Source of the DNA: Rhodospirillales bacterium
GTDB lineage: Bacteria > Pseudomonadota > Gammaproteobacteria > Burkholderiales > Burkholderiaceae_D
Length of the DNA: 34,736 bases
NCBI GenBank assembly: GCA_903970305.1
Contig: CAJCID010000051.1
Coordinates: 1-34,736, forward strand
Direction of reading: 5' to 3'
The notes under the pieces are model-generated. The model ran no database searches. It was not told the DNA's origin and saw only the letters and a program-made list of their open reading frames with translations. The position numbers and the translations under genes are program-made. This document shows positions 1 to 9,445 of the stretch, in pieces (positions within the stretch are counted from its first letter, which is position 1; each line of letters begins with the position of its first letter).

Positions 1-76
1 ACCGATGGCCGCCGGTCGGCCGGCCAAGCTGCCGGATCCTGCCCCGCGGGCGCCCGGGCCTGCTAAACTCGCTGAC

Positions 77-106
77 TTGACGGTGCTAGTCGCCGATTCG
101 TAACAT
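77..106 (+). promoter_or_regulatory. Predicted sigma70-type promoter of mltD
   Basis: A TTGACG box at 77-82 and a TAACAT box at 101-106 are separated by 18 nt, which predicts a transcript start near 112-114. This is about 20 nt upstream of the preferred mltD ATG. The first 76 bases of the window contain no gene that I can support. Confidence 0.5.
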
Positions 107-132
107 CCAGTTTTGTCTTGCTAAGGCGTCCG

Positions 133-1635
133 ATGCATCGACACCCAACGCTCTTCCTGACCCTGGCGCTATCGCTTCTTGCCGGCTGCGCTGCTCTGCC
201 GGGTCCCTCGACCGGCGATCGCGGCACCTCACCTACCGCAACACCTTCCAATCCTCAGGCCGCCACACCGAGCGCGGCAGCGAATGCGGTTTTGAGCGCA
301 ACGCCCCAATCTGCATCGCTCCTTCCTGTTGAGATCGATGCCCCGAAGTTCCATACCCTGGATCTGACCCTGCATGCCGATGACCTGTGGGACCGGATCC
401 GCACGGGATTTGCCATTCCGAACATGAGTTCACCTCTGGTCGTCGACCAGCAAGCCTGGTATCTCAGTCATCAGGATTCCCTGCAAAGGGCCGTCGAACG
501 CTCGAGCCACTACCTCTATCACGTCGTCGAGGAACTCGAAAAGCGCGGTCTACCCACTGAACTTGCGCTGCTGCCTTTCATCGAGAGTGCCTACAATCCG
601 ATGGCCTACTCGCGCGCGCATGCCTCGGGAATGTGGCAATTCATCCCGACAACCGGTAAGAACTACAACCTGCAGCAAGACTGGTGGCACGACGACCGAC
701 GCGACGTCGTCGCCTCCACAGACGCGGCCCTGAACTACCTGGAGATGCTCTACCAGATGCACGGTGACTGGACCCTCGCTCTGGCCTCGTACAACTGGGG
801 AGAAGGAGCCGTCAAAAGGGCCATCGACCGCAATGCCGCAGCCGGCCGGCCCACCGACTACCTGAGCTTGAACATGCCTGAGGAGACACGCAACTACTAC
901 CCCAAGCTGCAGGCGCTCAAAAATATCATTGCCAACCCGGAAGCCTTTGGCGTTGTGCTCCCGAGGATCGACAACCAGCCCTACTTTGCCACGGTACCCA
1001 GATCCCACGATATCGATATCCGCACCGCCGCGCGCTTGGCGGATATGCCCGTCGAGGATTTCAAGGCCCTCAATCCCTCCTTCAATCGTCCAGTGATCTC
1101 GGCCTCGACTGACGCCATGCTGCTGCTGCCGGCCGACCGGGTGGCCGTTTTCGAGACGAATCTCCAGGGCAATTCCCAACCCCTTGTCACCTGGGTGGCC
1201 TACACGGCCAAGCGGGGCGACCGGCTCGACCGGATCGCGAGCAAGTTCGGCATGAGCGTGGCGAGCCTGTGCGAAGCCAACAGCCTTACCTCGCGCTCCC
1301 GCGTCAAACCAGGTCAGGCGCTCCTGGTCCAGAATCACAGCGTACCCACGCACGCGCTCGTGCAGACCGCGGTTCTGGCACCGGTCCAGGAAGAGAAGAT
1401 CATCCGGGCGAGCTACGCTCCCGATACGGACGTGCGGCACGCCGCGACGGTCTATGCGGTGCGCCGCGGCGATACGTTGTTTTCAATCGCCAAGCACTTT
1501 GGTACGAGCGTGGAGGCACTGAAGGCCCAAAACGGCCTGGGTTCGACCGCCTTGTCCTTGGGCCAGCGCCTCACACTTCCGTCGACACTGCTCGCCATTT
1601 CTCAACCGAGCACGGTCAAAGGACGCGGCCACTGA
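133..1635 (+). CDS. mltD: Membrane-bound lytic murein transglycosylase D (lipoprotein, two LysM domains)
   Basis: This 500-aa lipoprotein should cleave the MurNAc-GlcNAc bond of peptidoglycan non-hydrolytically, releasing 1,6-anhydromuropeptides in the periplasm. A short hydrophobic leader ends in the lipobox LLAGC (Cys19), so it is probably anchored in the outer membrane. The SLT domain (about residues 100-260) has PFIESAYNP with catalytic Glu151, followed by ASGMWQFIP and ALASYNWGEG, all family hallmarks. Two LysM peptidoglycan-binding repeats lie at about 355-400 and 440-483. I chose ATG 133 because AAGG sits 6 nt upstream; an in-frame TTG at 118 would put the start almost on the predicted transcript start. 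The peptide importer genes follow on the same strand, 327 bp away and with their own promoter. The usual proteobacterial MltD is about 450 aa; the extra length is a low-complexity Ala/Pro/Thr linker after the lipobox. Family assignment is secure. Confidence 0.95.
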   Translation: MHRHPTLFLTLALSLLAGCAALPGPSTGDRGTSPTATPSNPQAATPSAAANAVLSATPQSASLLPVEIDAPKFHTLDLTLHADDLWDRIRTGFAIPNMSSPLVVDQQAWYLSHQDSLQRAVERSSHYLYHVVEELEKRGLPTELALLPFIESAYNPMAYSRAHASGMWQFIPTTGKNYNLQQDWWHDDRRDVVASTDAALNYLEMLYQMHGDWTLALASYNWGEGAVKRAIDRNAAAGRPTDYLSLNMPEETRNYYPKLQALKNIIANPEAFGVVLPRIDNQPYFATVPRSHDIDIRTAARLADMPVEDFKALNPSFNRPVISASTDAMLLLPADRVAVFETNLQGNSQPLVTWVAYTAKRGDRLDRIASKFGMSVASLCEANSLTSRSRVKPGQALLVQNHSVPTHALVQTAVLAPVQEEKIIRASYAPDTDVRHAATVYAVRRGDTLFSIAKHFGTSVEALKAQNGLGSTALSLGQRLTLPSTLLAISQPSTVKGRGH

Positions 1636-1962
1636 GGTCCGCACATCGAAGGGGCGCGTTTACGTGTCGTGAATTGCCGCTCGTGCGCAGCATGGATGAT
1701 GCGATCGGAGTGGCACGCTTTCAGACCGTTGGGGCCGATCCCCAGTCAGTTCGAAACATGTATGCCTTGGCGTCTGATTGGAAGAAGATCGCTTGAATGG
1801 GCCCGAGATGACGACTACACTGCGCCCTTTGATTTTCAGGGTCCCCAAGGGGGATCGACTTCCGTGGCAGCGCAAACCGAACCAACCCCCAGTCAATCCC
1901 TGTTCGCAAACGTCCGAGTTGGTCTGGACCATCATCGCCTTAGCCGATGGAGCCGCAAAGGG
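1636..1962 (+). other. Intergenic region upstream of yejA
   Basis: The reading frame of yejA stays open through most of this 327-bp stretch, but the encoded sequence looks non-coding and the true signal peptide starts at 1963. The region holds a predicted promoter at 1793-1821 and a small G/C inverted repeat (TCCCC/GGGGGA, about 1842-1854) in the resulting leader of about 135 nt. No other gene is supported. Confidence 0.6.
1793..1821 (+). promoter_or_regulatory. Predicted promoter of the yejABEF operon
   Basis: TTGAAT (1793-1798) and TACACT (1816-1821) are separated by exactly 17 nt. The predicted transcript start is near 1828, giving a leader of about 135 nt before the yejA ATG. Four of six bases match the consensus in each box. 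Confidence 0.5.
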
Positions 1963-3855
1963 ATGAGCGCGGTCCTCCTCGGACTGGACCGCAAGGTCGG
2001 CGCGCTTCTGGTGGTGCTGGCCATCACGGGCCTACTCTGCCCGATGGCTGCTTTGGCAAGTCCCCTGGGCACCTGGACTTATGCCTTCGCCATGTACGGC
2101 GACGTCAAGTATCCCGAGGGATTTAAGAACTACGACTTCGTGAACCCCGATGCACCCAAGGGCGGCACGATCACCCTGTCCAATCCCGATCGTCGCTCGA
2201 GTTTCGACAAATACAATCCCTACACGGTGCGCGGCAATGCCCCGCGCGGCGTCGAATTGCTCACCTTCGAGACGCTGGCCGATCCGAGCCCGGATGAGCC
2301 GGCCACCATGTACGGACTGCTCGCCAACGAGATGCTCGTCGCCCCCGACTTTGGCGCGATCACCTTTCGGATCGATCCCGACGCCCACTTCAACAATGGC
2401 GATCCCGTCACAGCCAAGGACGTCAAGTACAGCTACGACATGCTGACCGGCCCCCTGGCTGCGCCGGGGACGGCGCAGCTCTTTGACGGCGTCAAGGACG
2501 CGGTAGTCCTCGACAACCGGACCATCCGGTTCGACCTGAAGATCCCTAGCCGCGATCAGATCTACCAACTCGGCACAAGCCTTGTGGTCTTCTCGCCCAA
2601 GTGGGGTGCCGGGCCCGATGGCCAACCCAAGCCCTTCGACCAGATCGTAAACGATCTGCCCATCGCCACGGGCGCCTATACGGTGGGTCGCGCCGAGTCG
2701 GGCAATTTTCTTGAACTCGACCGCGATCCCCACTACTGGGCCAAGAACAAGGGTGTGCGCAAGGGATTCTTCAATTTCGATCACATCATCTATCACTTCT
2801 ACGCGGATAACGCGACACGCTTCGAGGCCTTCAAGGCGGGCGACTTCGACATGATCAAGGAGTACGGCGCCCGACGCTGGGCCAAACAGTTCAATGGACC
2901 CAAGTTCGAGAGCGGACGCATCATCAAGACGGCATTCCCGAGCGGCGTCGGCTATATCTTCGAGGGCTTTCTTCTGAATACGCGCCGTCCCCAGTTTCAG
3001 GACGTCCGGGTTCGCGAAGCATTGAACGACTCGTTCGACTGGGAATGGAACTCACGCCAGGCCTTCGGTCTGCTCAGTCGATTCGACGGCCTGTTCCAGA
3101 ATTCGAGCTTCGCCGCGACGGGCTCGCCGAGCCCGGAGGAGGTCAAGCTGCTTGAGCCCTATCGCGCGAGCCTTCCGGCGAGCGTGTTCGGTCCCCTGCC
3201 GAGCAATCCGCGCACCGATACGAGTCCGGGCGCCAGACGGCAGAATCTCCTGCACGCTCGGGATCTCCTGGCCGACGCAGGCTGGAAGATCGGTTCGGAC
3301 GGGCGACTCCGCAACGCGCAAGGCCAGACCCTGGATTTCGAGTTCTTGAGCGACGAACTGGTCTGGGAGAATGCCGTCGAGCCCTGGAAGCGCAATCTTG
3401 AGAGGCTTGGGATCCGGCTCACCTATCGAGTCGTCGATGCGGCAGTCTATTTCAAGCGCTTGCAAAGCTTTGACTTCGACTCGGTGCTCATCAACTATTC
3501 GAGCATACTGCTCCCCTCGGCCTCCGTCATGCAGGCGATGCTGGGCAGCGCCTTCGCCGACGTTCCTGCGTCGGACAATCTGATGGGGATCAAGAATCTG
3601 GCCATGGATCATGCCCTGGATGCGATGAAGGATGCGCAGTCGCTCTCCGATCTGGAGACATCAGCCCACGTGCTCGACCGGATCTTCGTGTGTGAGCACT
3701 ACGCGATTCCATTCGCCTACCGCGCCTACAACGACACGGCCTACTGGGACAAGTTCGGTATCCCCAAGGTCGAGCCGCGCTACTTTTCGATCGACGAAGG
3801 ATACGGCACCCTACCCTGGCCCCTGGAAACCTGGTGGGACAAATCGCTGCACTGA
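1963..3855 (+). CDS. yejA: Periplasmic oligopeptide-binding protein of the YejABEF importer
   Basis: This 630-aa family-5 solute-binding protein (SBP_bac_5) should capture oligopeptides in the periplasm and deliver them to YejBE. The N-terminus is a typical Sec signal peptide with cleavage predicted after ALA at about residue 32. The mature protein opens with the YejA hallmark: a GDVKYPEGF segment, then FVNPDAPKGG. It contains no lipobox, so it should be soluble. ATG 1963 was chosen because it begins the signal peptide and has a purine-rich AAAGGG just upstream; the frame is open to 1669 but that extension has no signal character. yejB follows after 19 nt. In E. coli the Yej system takes up microcin C; in Agrobacterium it takes up muropeptides. 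With mltD next door a cell-wall peptide substrate is plausible but not shown. Confidence 0.93.
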   Translation: MSAVLLGLDRKVGALLVVLAITGLLCPMAALASPLGTWTYAFAMYGDVKYPEGFKNYDFVNPDAPKGGTITLSNPDRRSSFDKYNPYTVRGNAPRGVELLTFETLADPSPDEPATMYGLLANEMLVAPDFGAITFRIDPDAHFNNGDPVTAKDVKYSYDMLTGPLAAPGTAQLFDGVKDAVVLDNRTIRFDLKIPSRDQIYQLGTSLVVFSPKWGAGPDGQPKPFDQIVNDLPIATGAYTVGRAESGNFLELDRDPHYWAKNKGVRKGFFNFDHIIYHFYADNATRFEAFKAGDFDMIKEYGARRWAKQFNGPKFESGRIIKTAFPSGVGYIFEGFLLNTRRPQFQDVRVREALNDSFDWEWNSRQAFGLLSRFDGLFQNSSFAATGSPSPEEVKLLEPYRASLPASVFGPLPSNPRTDTSPGARRQNLLHARDLLADAGWKIGSDGRLRNAQGQTLDFEFLSDELVWENAVEPWKRNLERLGIRLTYRVVDAAVYFKRLQSFDFDSVLINYSSILLPSASVMQAMLGSAFADVPASDNLMGIKNLAMDHALDAMKDAQSLSDLETSAHVLDRIFVCEHYAIPFAYRAYNDTAYWDKFGIPKVEPRYFSIDEGYGTLPWPLETWWDKSLH

Positions 3856-3874
3856 CGCGACGAAGGATTTGACC

Positions 3875-4900
3875 ATGCTAGCCTACATCACCAAGCGCGT
3901 CCTGCTCATGATCCCCACTTTGCTTGGGGTGTTGACCCTGACGTTTGTAATCGCCCAGTTCGTGCCGGGAGGTCCGGTCGACCAGTTGATCGCCCAAACC
4001 CGGGAGCGCAACCTGAGCGGCGGCCGGAGCGGACATGACCTCGACGCCAAGCAGATCGCCCAGATTAAGGCCCTCTACGGTTTCGACAAGCCTCCGTTAG
4101 AACGCTACGTCCTGATGCTGGGCAATTTTTCCCGCTTTGACTTCGGCAAGAGCTTCACCTCGAGCAAGGACGTCTGGCAGGTCATCCGGGAGAAGATGCC
4201 CGTGACGATCAGCCTTGGGGTCTGGTCCTTTCTCATCGCCTACCTGATCTCGATCCCCCTGGGCATCGCCAAGGCGGTGCGCGAGGGTACGAATTTCGAT
4301 GCGTTCACGACGCTGCTCGTGCTCATCGGATTTGCGATACCGGGATTCGTTCTGGGCGTGCTCCTGATCGTGCTCTTTGCGGGCGGAACCTTTCTGGATT
4401 GGTTCCCCCTGCGCGGCCTGGTCTCCGACAACTGGGCGAGCTTTGGCTGGCCCCACAAGATCCTGGACTATCTCTGGCACCTGACCTTGCCGCTCATTTG
4501 CCTCACCATCGGCAGCTTCGCGACCCTGACCGTCTTGACCAAGAACACGTTCCTCGAGGAGATTCGCAAGCAGTACGTGCTGGTCGCACGCGCGAAGGGT
4601 CTCTCGGAGAGGGATGTGCTCTATAAGCATATCTTTCGCAACGCCCTCTTACCGATCATCACCGGGCTGCCCGCGGCAGTCGTCGCCGTCTTCTTCGGAG
4701 GCTCGCTGCTCATCGAGACCCTGTTCTCGCTCGACGGACTGGGACTCTTGTCCTACGAGTCGATCATCAAGCGTGACTATCCCGTCGTGCTCGGCTCCGT
4801 CTATCTTTTCACTCTCATGGGACTCGTGACCAAGCTCATCTCCGATCTGGCCTACGTGGTCGTCGATCCCCGGATCCAGTTCGGCAGTGCGGCCCGATGA
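3875..4900 (+). CDS. yejB: Oligopeptide ABC importer permease YejB
   Basis: This is a 341-aa inner-membrane permease of the DppB/OppB type. The N-terminus, with AYITKRVLLMIPTLLGV and then FVPGGPVDQ, closely resembles E. coli YejB. About six membrane segments follow, with an EAA loop (ARAKGLSERDVLYKHIFRNA) near residue 235 that contacts the ATPase. A GAAGGA ribosome-binding site lies at 3862-3867, 7 nt before the ATG. The stop codon overlaps the start of yejE (ATGA at 4897-4900), which indicates translational coupling of the two permease subunits. It is slightly shorter than E. coli YejB (364 aa), with no missing core segment. Confidence 0.93.
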   Translation: MLAYITKRVLLMIPTLLGVLTLTFVIAQFVPGGPVDQLIAQTRERNLSGGRSGHDLDAKQIAQIKALYGFDKPPLERYVLMLGNFSRFDFGKSFTSSKDVWQVIREKMPVTISLGVWSFLIAYLISIPLGIAKAVREGTNFDAFTTLLVLIGFAIPGFVLGVLLIVLFAGGTFLDWFPLRGLVSDNWASFGWPHKILDYLWHLTLPLICLTIGSFATLTVLTKNTFLEEIRKQYVLVARAKGLSERDVLYKHIFRNALLPIITGLPAAVVAVFFGGSLLIETLFSLDGLGLLSYESIIKRDYPVVLGSVYLFTLMGLVTKLISDLAYVVVDPRIQFGSAAR

Positions 4901-6036
4901 GAACGCCCGGATCAGCGATGGACGACACCCTCTATACGGATTCCAAACAGGACCTGCTCCCCGACCCGGTCCCGGGCAGTCCTTCAGATCCTGGCATAAA
5001 GCTTGAGACCGATCCGCTGCCCTTGTCACCGAACCAGCGCGCCTGGCTGCGCTTTCGTCGTAACCGCCTGGGCTATGTCTCGTTTTGGATCTTCCTGGTC
5101 TTACTCGCGCTCAGCCTGTTCTCGCCGCTTCTGTCCAATGAGCGTCCGCTCGTTGCACGATACGAGGGCAAACTCTTCTTCCCCGCCCTCGTCAATCCTC
5201 CGGAGACAGCCCTCGGCGGGGAATTTCTGAGTCCCACAGACTGGCTGGATCCCTTCGTTGAACGACAGATCTCAAAGCCCGGGAACTGGGCTTTGTATAC
5301 GCTCAATCGCCACTCGGCCGACACGATCGACTTCCAATCGCTGACCCCGAATCCTGCGCCCCCTTCGAGGGAGAACTGGCTCGGGACGGACGATCAGGGC
5401 AGGGATATGCTCGCCCGGCTCATCTTCGGCTTTGCGGTCAGCATCGGCTTTGCGATCATCCTGACCGTCGTGGGCACGACACTGGGCATCATCGCCGGCG
5501 CCATCCAGGGGTATTTCGGAGGATGGATCGATCTGGGAGGGCAGCGCTTCATCGACATCTGGAGCGCGGTCCCACAACTTTACGTCCTCATCATCCTCGC
5601 CTCGACTTTTCAACCGTCCTTGTTGCTCCTCATTGTCTTGTTTTCTCTGTTTGGCTGGATGGGCCTGTCGGACTACGTGCGCGCGGAGTTCCTGCGTAAT
5701 CGCAGTCTGGAATTCGTCAAAGCGGCGCGCGCGATGGGCTTCTCGAACTGGCACATCATCCGCCGCCACATCCTGCCCAATTCGATGACTCCGGTGATTA
5801 CTTTCCTGCCGTTCCGGATGGGCGAGGCGATCCTCGGCCTGACAGCGTTTGACTTTCTCGGGCTCGGGGTCCCCTCCTCGGTGCCCTCCCTGGGCGATCT
5901 GCTGCGCCGGGGCAAGGAAAATCTGGACGCGTTGTGGATCTCCACTGAGACCTTCGCCGTTTTGGTCATCACGTTGCTGTTGCTGACTTTCATCGGCGAT
6001 GCCTTGCGCGATGCGTTTGACACCCGCAAGTCCTAG
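4897..6036 (+). CDS. yejE: Oligopeptide ABC importer permease YejE
   Basis: This 379-aa DppC/OppC-type permease is the partner of YejB in the inner-membrane channel. After a hydrophilic N-terminal tail of about 40 residues comes LSPNQRAWLRFRRNRLGY and a first membrane helix. A periplasmic insert with ARYEGKLFFP is diagnostic of YejE. The segment WLGTDDQGRDMLARLI and the EAA loop (ARAMGFSNWHIIRRHILPNS) are the standard DppC-family landmarks. The start overlaps the yejB stop as ATGA; an alternative ATG at 4918 would shorten the tail by seven residues. yejF starts 11 nt after the stop. Confidence 0.93.
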   Translation: MRTPGSAMDDTLYTDSKQDLLPDPVPGSPSDPGIKLETDPLPLSPNQRAWLRFRRNRLGYVSFWIFLVLLALSLFSPLLSNERPLVARYEGKLFFPALVNPPETALGGEFLSPTDWLDPFVERQISKPGNWALYTLNRHSADTIDFQSLTPNPAPPSRENWLGTDDQGRDMLARLIFGFAVSIGFAIILTVVGTTLGIIAGAIQGYFGGWIDLGGQRFIDIWSAVPQLYVLIILASTFQPSLLLLIVLFSLFGWMGLSDYVRAEFLRNRSLEFVKAARAMGFSNWHIIRRHILPNSMTPVITFLPFRMGEAILGLTAFDFLGLGVPSSVPSLGDLLRRGKENLDALWISTETFAVLVITLLLLTFIGDALRDAFDTRKS

Positions 6037-6047
6037 GCGAGAGAGAA

Positions 6048-7637
6048 ATGAACCAGGAAACACCGCTTCTCGCCCTCGAAAACCTGAGCATCCAGTTCGG
6101 CAGGAACCGGGTCGTGAAAAACGTGTCCCTCGCGATCGCTCCCGGGGAAAAGTTCGGTCTCGTGGGTGAATCAGGCTCGGGCAAATCCGTCACAGCCCTT
6201 TCCCTGCTCCGGCTCGTCGCCGGCGCGTCCTATGAGGGGGCGATCCGATTCGGCGGGCAGAACCTGCTCGAGGCGAGCGAGCGTTCGATGCGCGGGCTAC
6301 GCGGCAAGGAGATTGCGATGATCTTCCAGGAGCCGATGACGGCTCTGGATCCGCTCTATCGCGTTGGCGACCAGATCGCCGAGGTCTTGAAGACGCACGA
6401 GGCGATGCGGCCTAACGCCGCACGCGCACGCGCGATCGAACTGCTGCACAAGACCGGCATTCCGGAACCGGAGCGCCGCGTCGACTCCTATCCGCATCAA
6501 CTCTCGGGAGGACAGCGCCAGCGCGCCATGATCGCCATGGCACTGGCCTGCCGGCCCAAGCTGCTCGTCGCCGACGAGCCGACGACGGCGCTCGACGTGA
6601 CCGTGCAGGCACAGATCCTCGATCTCTTGGACGATCTGCAACGGGAATTCGGCATGGCGATCCTGTTCATCACACACGACCTGAATCTGGTGCGGCGCTT
6701 CACCCATCGGGTGGGCGTGATGCAGCAGGGCGAACTGGTCGAGATCGGGCCGACCGATGAGGTGTTCGCGCATCCGGCCCATCCCTATACACGGCGGCTC
6801 ATTGATAGCCGGCCCCAGCGTTCGGTCGAAGAGGTCAAGGCCGACGCGCCGATCCTTGTCTTGGCAGAGCACGTCACGGTCGAATTCCCGCGCGCCAAGG
6901 GATGGTTCGGTCGCGAGACCTTCCGGGCCGTGAGTGACGTGACGCTTTCACTCAAACGCGGCGAGACTCTGGGGATCGTCGGCGAATCGGGCTCGGGAAA
7001 GACGACGCTCGGCATGGCTCTATTGGCCCTCCAGCCGATCGCCTCGGGTCATTTGGCACTCGAAGGAGCGACGATTGAAGGAGCGAGCCGCGCAACCTTG
7101 CGCGCCATGCGCCGTCGCATGCAGGTCGTCTTCCAGGATCCTTTCGCTTCCCTCAATCCCCGCATGACGATCGAGCAGATCCTAGACGAAGGCCTGGCGC
7201 TCCACGCCCCGGAGCTAGGGCGGCCAGAGCGGCGCGCGCGGGTTCTATCCACCCTGACCGAGGTCGGGCTGGATGCCGCGCGACTGGGCAGCGACATCCT
7301 GTCACGCTATCCCCACGAGTTCTCCGGAGGCCAGCGGCAGCGCATCGCGATTGCGCGGGCCATCGTCATCCGACCCGAGATCCTGGTGCTGGACGAGCCG
7401 ACCTCGGCGCTGGACGTATCGGTGCAGCAACAGGTTCTCGCGCTTCTCTCGGGACTGCAAAAGCGCTATGGCATGAGCTATGTTTTCATCAGCCATGACC
7501 TCGCCGTCATGCGCGCGATGGCGCACCGCATCATCGTCATGAAGGACGGCGGGATTGTCGAGGAAGACCGCACCGAAGAACTCTTTAGCGCGCCGCGCGC
7601 CGAATACACCAAGACCCTCCTCAGTGCCTCGTTATGA
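6048..7637 (+). CDS. yejF: Double-domain ATPase YejF of the oligopeptide importer
   Basis: A single 529-aa polypeptide carries both ATP-binding cassettes of the importer, the same length as E. coli YejF. Cassette 1 has Walker A GESGSGKS (about 40-47), signature LSGGQ (150-154) and Walker B LLVADEP. Cassette 2 has Walker A GESGSGKT (310-317), signature FSGGQ (423-427) and Walker B LVLDEP. The linker between cassettes lacks the cysteine cluster found in the second importer of this window (13375-15279). A purine-rich GAGAGA precedes the ATG. This is the last gene of the yejABEF operon; 88 bp separate it from the amidase, including a short AGCCG/CGGCT hairpin at 7694-7706 without a T tract. Confidence 0.94.
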   Translation: MNQETPLLALENLSIQFGRNRVVKNVSLAIAPGEKFGLVGESGSGKSVTALSLLRLVAGASYEGAIRFGGQNLLEASERSMRGLRGKEIAMIFQEPMTALDPLYRVGDQIAEVLKTHEAMRPNAARARAIELLHKTGIPEPERRVDSYPHQLSGGQRQRAMIAMALACRPKLLVADEPTTALDVTVQAQILDLLDDLQREFGMAILFITHDLNLVRRFTHRVGVMQQGELVEIGPTDEVFAHPAHPYTRRLIDSRPQRSVEEVKADAPILVLAEHVTVEFPRAKGWFGRETFRAVSDVTLSLKRGETLGIVGESGSGKTTLGMALLALQPIASGHLALEGATIEGASRATLRAMRRRMQVVFQDPFASLNPRMTIEQILDEGLALHAPELGRPERRARVLSTLTEVGLDAARLGSDILSRYPHEFSGGQRQRIAIARAIVIRPEILVLDEPTSALDVSVQQQVLALLSGLQKRYGMSYVFISHDLAVMRAMAHRIIVMKDGGIVEEDRTEELFSAPRAEYTKTLLSASL

Positions 7638-7725
7638 GACGCAGAGCTCGGCCGGGAACAGTTCGGCTCCTCGCGTGCGCGATTGACGGCCAGAGCCGGT
7701 TCGGCTTCCTGAGGGCCTTCGCCGA

Positions 7726-9324
7726 GTGAAGCGTCGAACTTTCGCGTTCTCTAGCCTACTTGCCGGAGTCATGCCCTTGGTTAACCACGCAAAACCTGTC
7801 CAGCAAGCCGACGCCGATGCACCGTTTGCCTTTCTTGAGGTGACAGTGGCCGAGCTCTCCGCCCGAATGCAGGCGCATACGCTCGACTGCCGGACACTCG
7901 TTGCGGCCTATCTCGCCCGCATCGAGGCCATCGATCGGCGCGGTCCGCGCATCAACGCAATCATCGAGGTGAATTCCCGGGCGCTTGAAGAGGCCAGGGA
8001 GCTTGACGCGGAGCGAGTAGCACATGGCCCTCGCGGGCCGCTCCATGGCATACCGATTTTGCTCAAGGACAACATCGCGACGGCCGATGGACTATTGACG
8101 ACGGCTGGATCTCTGGCCTTGGCCGGACAGAGGGCGGCACGCGATGCCCACCTCGTGACCCGTCTGCGTGCCGCCGGAGCCCTCATCCTGGGCAAGACCA
8201 ATATGAGCGAGTGGGCCAACTTTCGCTCGACGCGCTCGACCAGCGGCTGGAGCGGGCGCGGCGGCCTGACGCGCAACCCCTATGCCTTGGATCGGAACAC
8301 CAGCGGCTCAAGCTCGGGAACGGGCGCAGCGATTGCAGCCAATCTGGCTGCGCTTGGCGTGGGCACCGAGACTGATGGGTCGATCGTCTCACCCGCCTCG
8401 ATCAATGGGTTGGTGGGCATCAAGCCCACCTTGGGTCTCATCAGCCGCACTGGCATCATCCCGATCTCACACAGCCAGGATACGGCGGGACCCATGACCC
8501 GTTCAGTCGCCGATGCCGCGCTCCTTCTGAGCGTTCTCGCGGGCCCGGATCCTAAGGATTCCGCCACCGTGGGCGTGCCTCCTTGGTTCAACTACGGAGC
8601 TGCACTGAACCGCGAGAGCCTGCGCGGCGCACGCATCGGCGTCGCGCGCAACGCCTTCGGAGACAACGAGCTCGTTAACGGCGTGATCGAGCGCGCGCTC
8701 CGCACGCTCGCGGCCGCGGGCGCAACGCTCGTTGATCCGGTGGAGATCCCCAATCTGGACAAGTACGGGGACTCCGAGCTCGCAGTCCTCCTCTACGAAT
8801 TCAAAGACGGCTTGAACCGCTACCTTCCCGAATTTGCTCCTGGGGCACCGGTCCATGATCTCACCGAACTGATCGCCTGGAACCGCACCCATGCGACAGA
8901 GGAACTCGCCTACTTCGGCCAGGAGTTGCTCGAGAAAGCCGAGGCCAAAGGTGACCTGTCGACCCCGGAGTACCGGGATGCGCTCGCCAACAATGGGCGC
9001 TATGCACGCGTCGAAGGATTGGATGCGGCTTTGGCCGAACACAAGCTCGATGCGCTCGTCGCACCAACGGGCGGGCCGGCCTGGATGACCGACTTGGTCA
9101 ATGGAGACCATTCGGGCGCGAGTTTTTCTTCACCCGCAGCCGTGGCCGGATACCCCCATGTGACCGTGCCTGCGGGCCACGTATGGGGTCTGCCTGTGGG
9201 GCTGTCCTTCGTCGGTCCGGCACTGAGCGAGGCGCGTCTGATTGGTTACGCCTACGCATTCGAGCAGGCGAGCCAGGCGCGTAGCGCGCCGCGGTTTCTG
9301 CCGACGGCGCGAAAGGAGGACTAG
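7726..9324 (+). CDS. Exported amidase of the amidase-signature family, peptide-amidase-like
   Basis: This 532-aa serine hydrolase has the amidase-signature triad: Lys114 (ILLKDN), cis-Ser195 (in TSGSSSGTG) and nucleophile Ser219 (in TETDGSIVSPAS). The core, including NPYALDRNTSGSSSGTG and GIIPISHSQDTAGPM, is very close in style to the Stenotrophomonas peptide amidase Pam, which removes C-terminal amides from peptides; glutamyl-tRNA amidotransferase A is less likely. The GTG start at 7726 was chosen because it opens a leader beginning MKRRTFAFSS, a twin-arginine-like motif followed by a hydrophobic stretch, which suggests Tat or Sec export. ATG 7771 would delete the leader. The ribosome-binding site is weak (GAGGG, 11 nt upstream). 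Lying directly downstream of yejF, it could trim peptides in the periplasm before import; that role is inferred. Confidence 0.85.
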   Translation: MKRRTFAFSSLLAGVMPLVNHAKPVQQADADAPFAFLEVTVAELSARMQAHTLDCRTLVAAYLARIEAIDRRGPRINAIIEVNSRALEEARELDAERVAHGPRGPLHGIPILLKDNIATADGLLTTAGSLALAGQRAARDAHLVTRLRAAGALILGKTNMSEWANFRSTRSTSGWSGRGGLTRNPYALDRNTSGSSSGTGAAIAANLAALGVGTETDGSIVSPASINGLVGIKPTLGLISRTGIIPISHSQDTAGPMTRSVADAALLLSVLAGPDPKDSATVGVPPWFNYGAALNRESLRGARIGVARNAFGDNELVNGVIERALRTLAAAGATLVDPVEIPNLDKYGDSELAVLLYEFKDGLNRYLPEFAPGAPVHDLTELIAWNRTHATEELAYFGQELLEKAEAKGDLSTPEYRDALANNGRYARVEGLDAALAEHKLDALVAPTGGPAWMTDLVNGDHSGASFSSPAAVAGYPHVTVPAGHVWGLPVGLSFVGPALSEARLIGYAYAFEQASQARSAPRFLPTARKED

Positions 9325-9422
9325 GCTGTTCCGAGCAGGAAGTCACGTCCAGGCAGACCGCCTGGGGCGGACGGGATGCGCAATCTGCGGGCGATCCGAG
9401 GCCTAAACCCCAGGCCTAATCC

Positions 9423-9444
9423 GGTAGTGCCTCAAGACACTACC
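9423..9444. repeat. Perfect 7-bp hairpin between two convergent genes
   Basis: GGTAGTG (9423-9429) and CACTACC (9438-9444) flank an 8-nt loop. The hairpin lies between the stop of the plus-strand amidase and the stop of the minus-strand small protein, so it could act as a bidirectional transcription end. There is no T tract on either side. Two copies of AGGCCTAA (9399-9406 and 9412-9419) sit just to its left. Confidence 0.4.
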
Positions 9445-9445
9445 C

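Noticed and set aside
1669-1962. In-frame N-terminal extension of yejA
   Set aside because: The frame is open, but the extension has no family similarity and would bury the signal peptide. A promoter is predicted within it.
2032-2796. Long minus-strand open frame opposite yejA
   Set aside because: It is an antisense shadow of a high-GC gene; the plus-strand frame encodes a recognisable binding protein and the shadow has no family character. The same applies to 550-1440, 5272-6063 and 8503-9111 on the minus strand and 16044-16964 on the plus strand.
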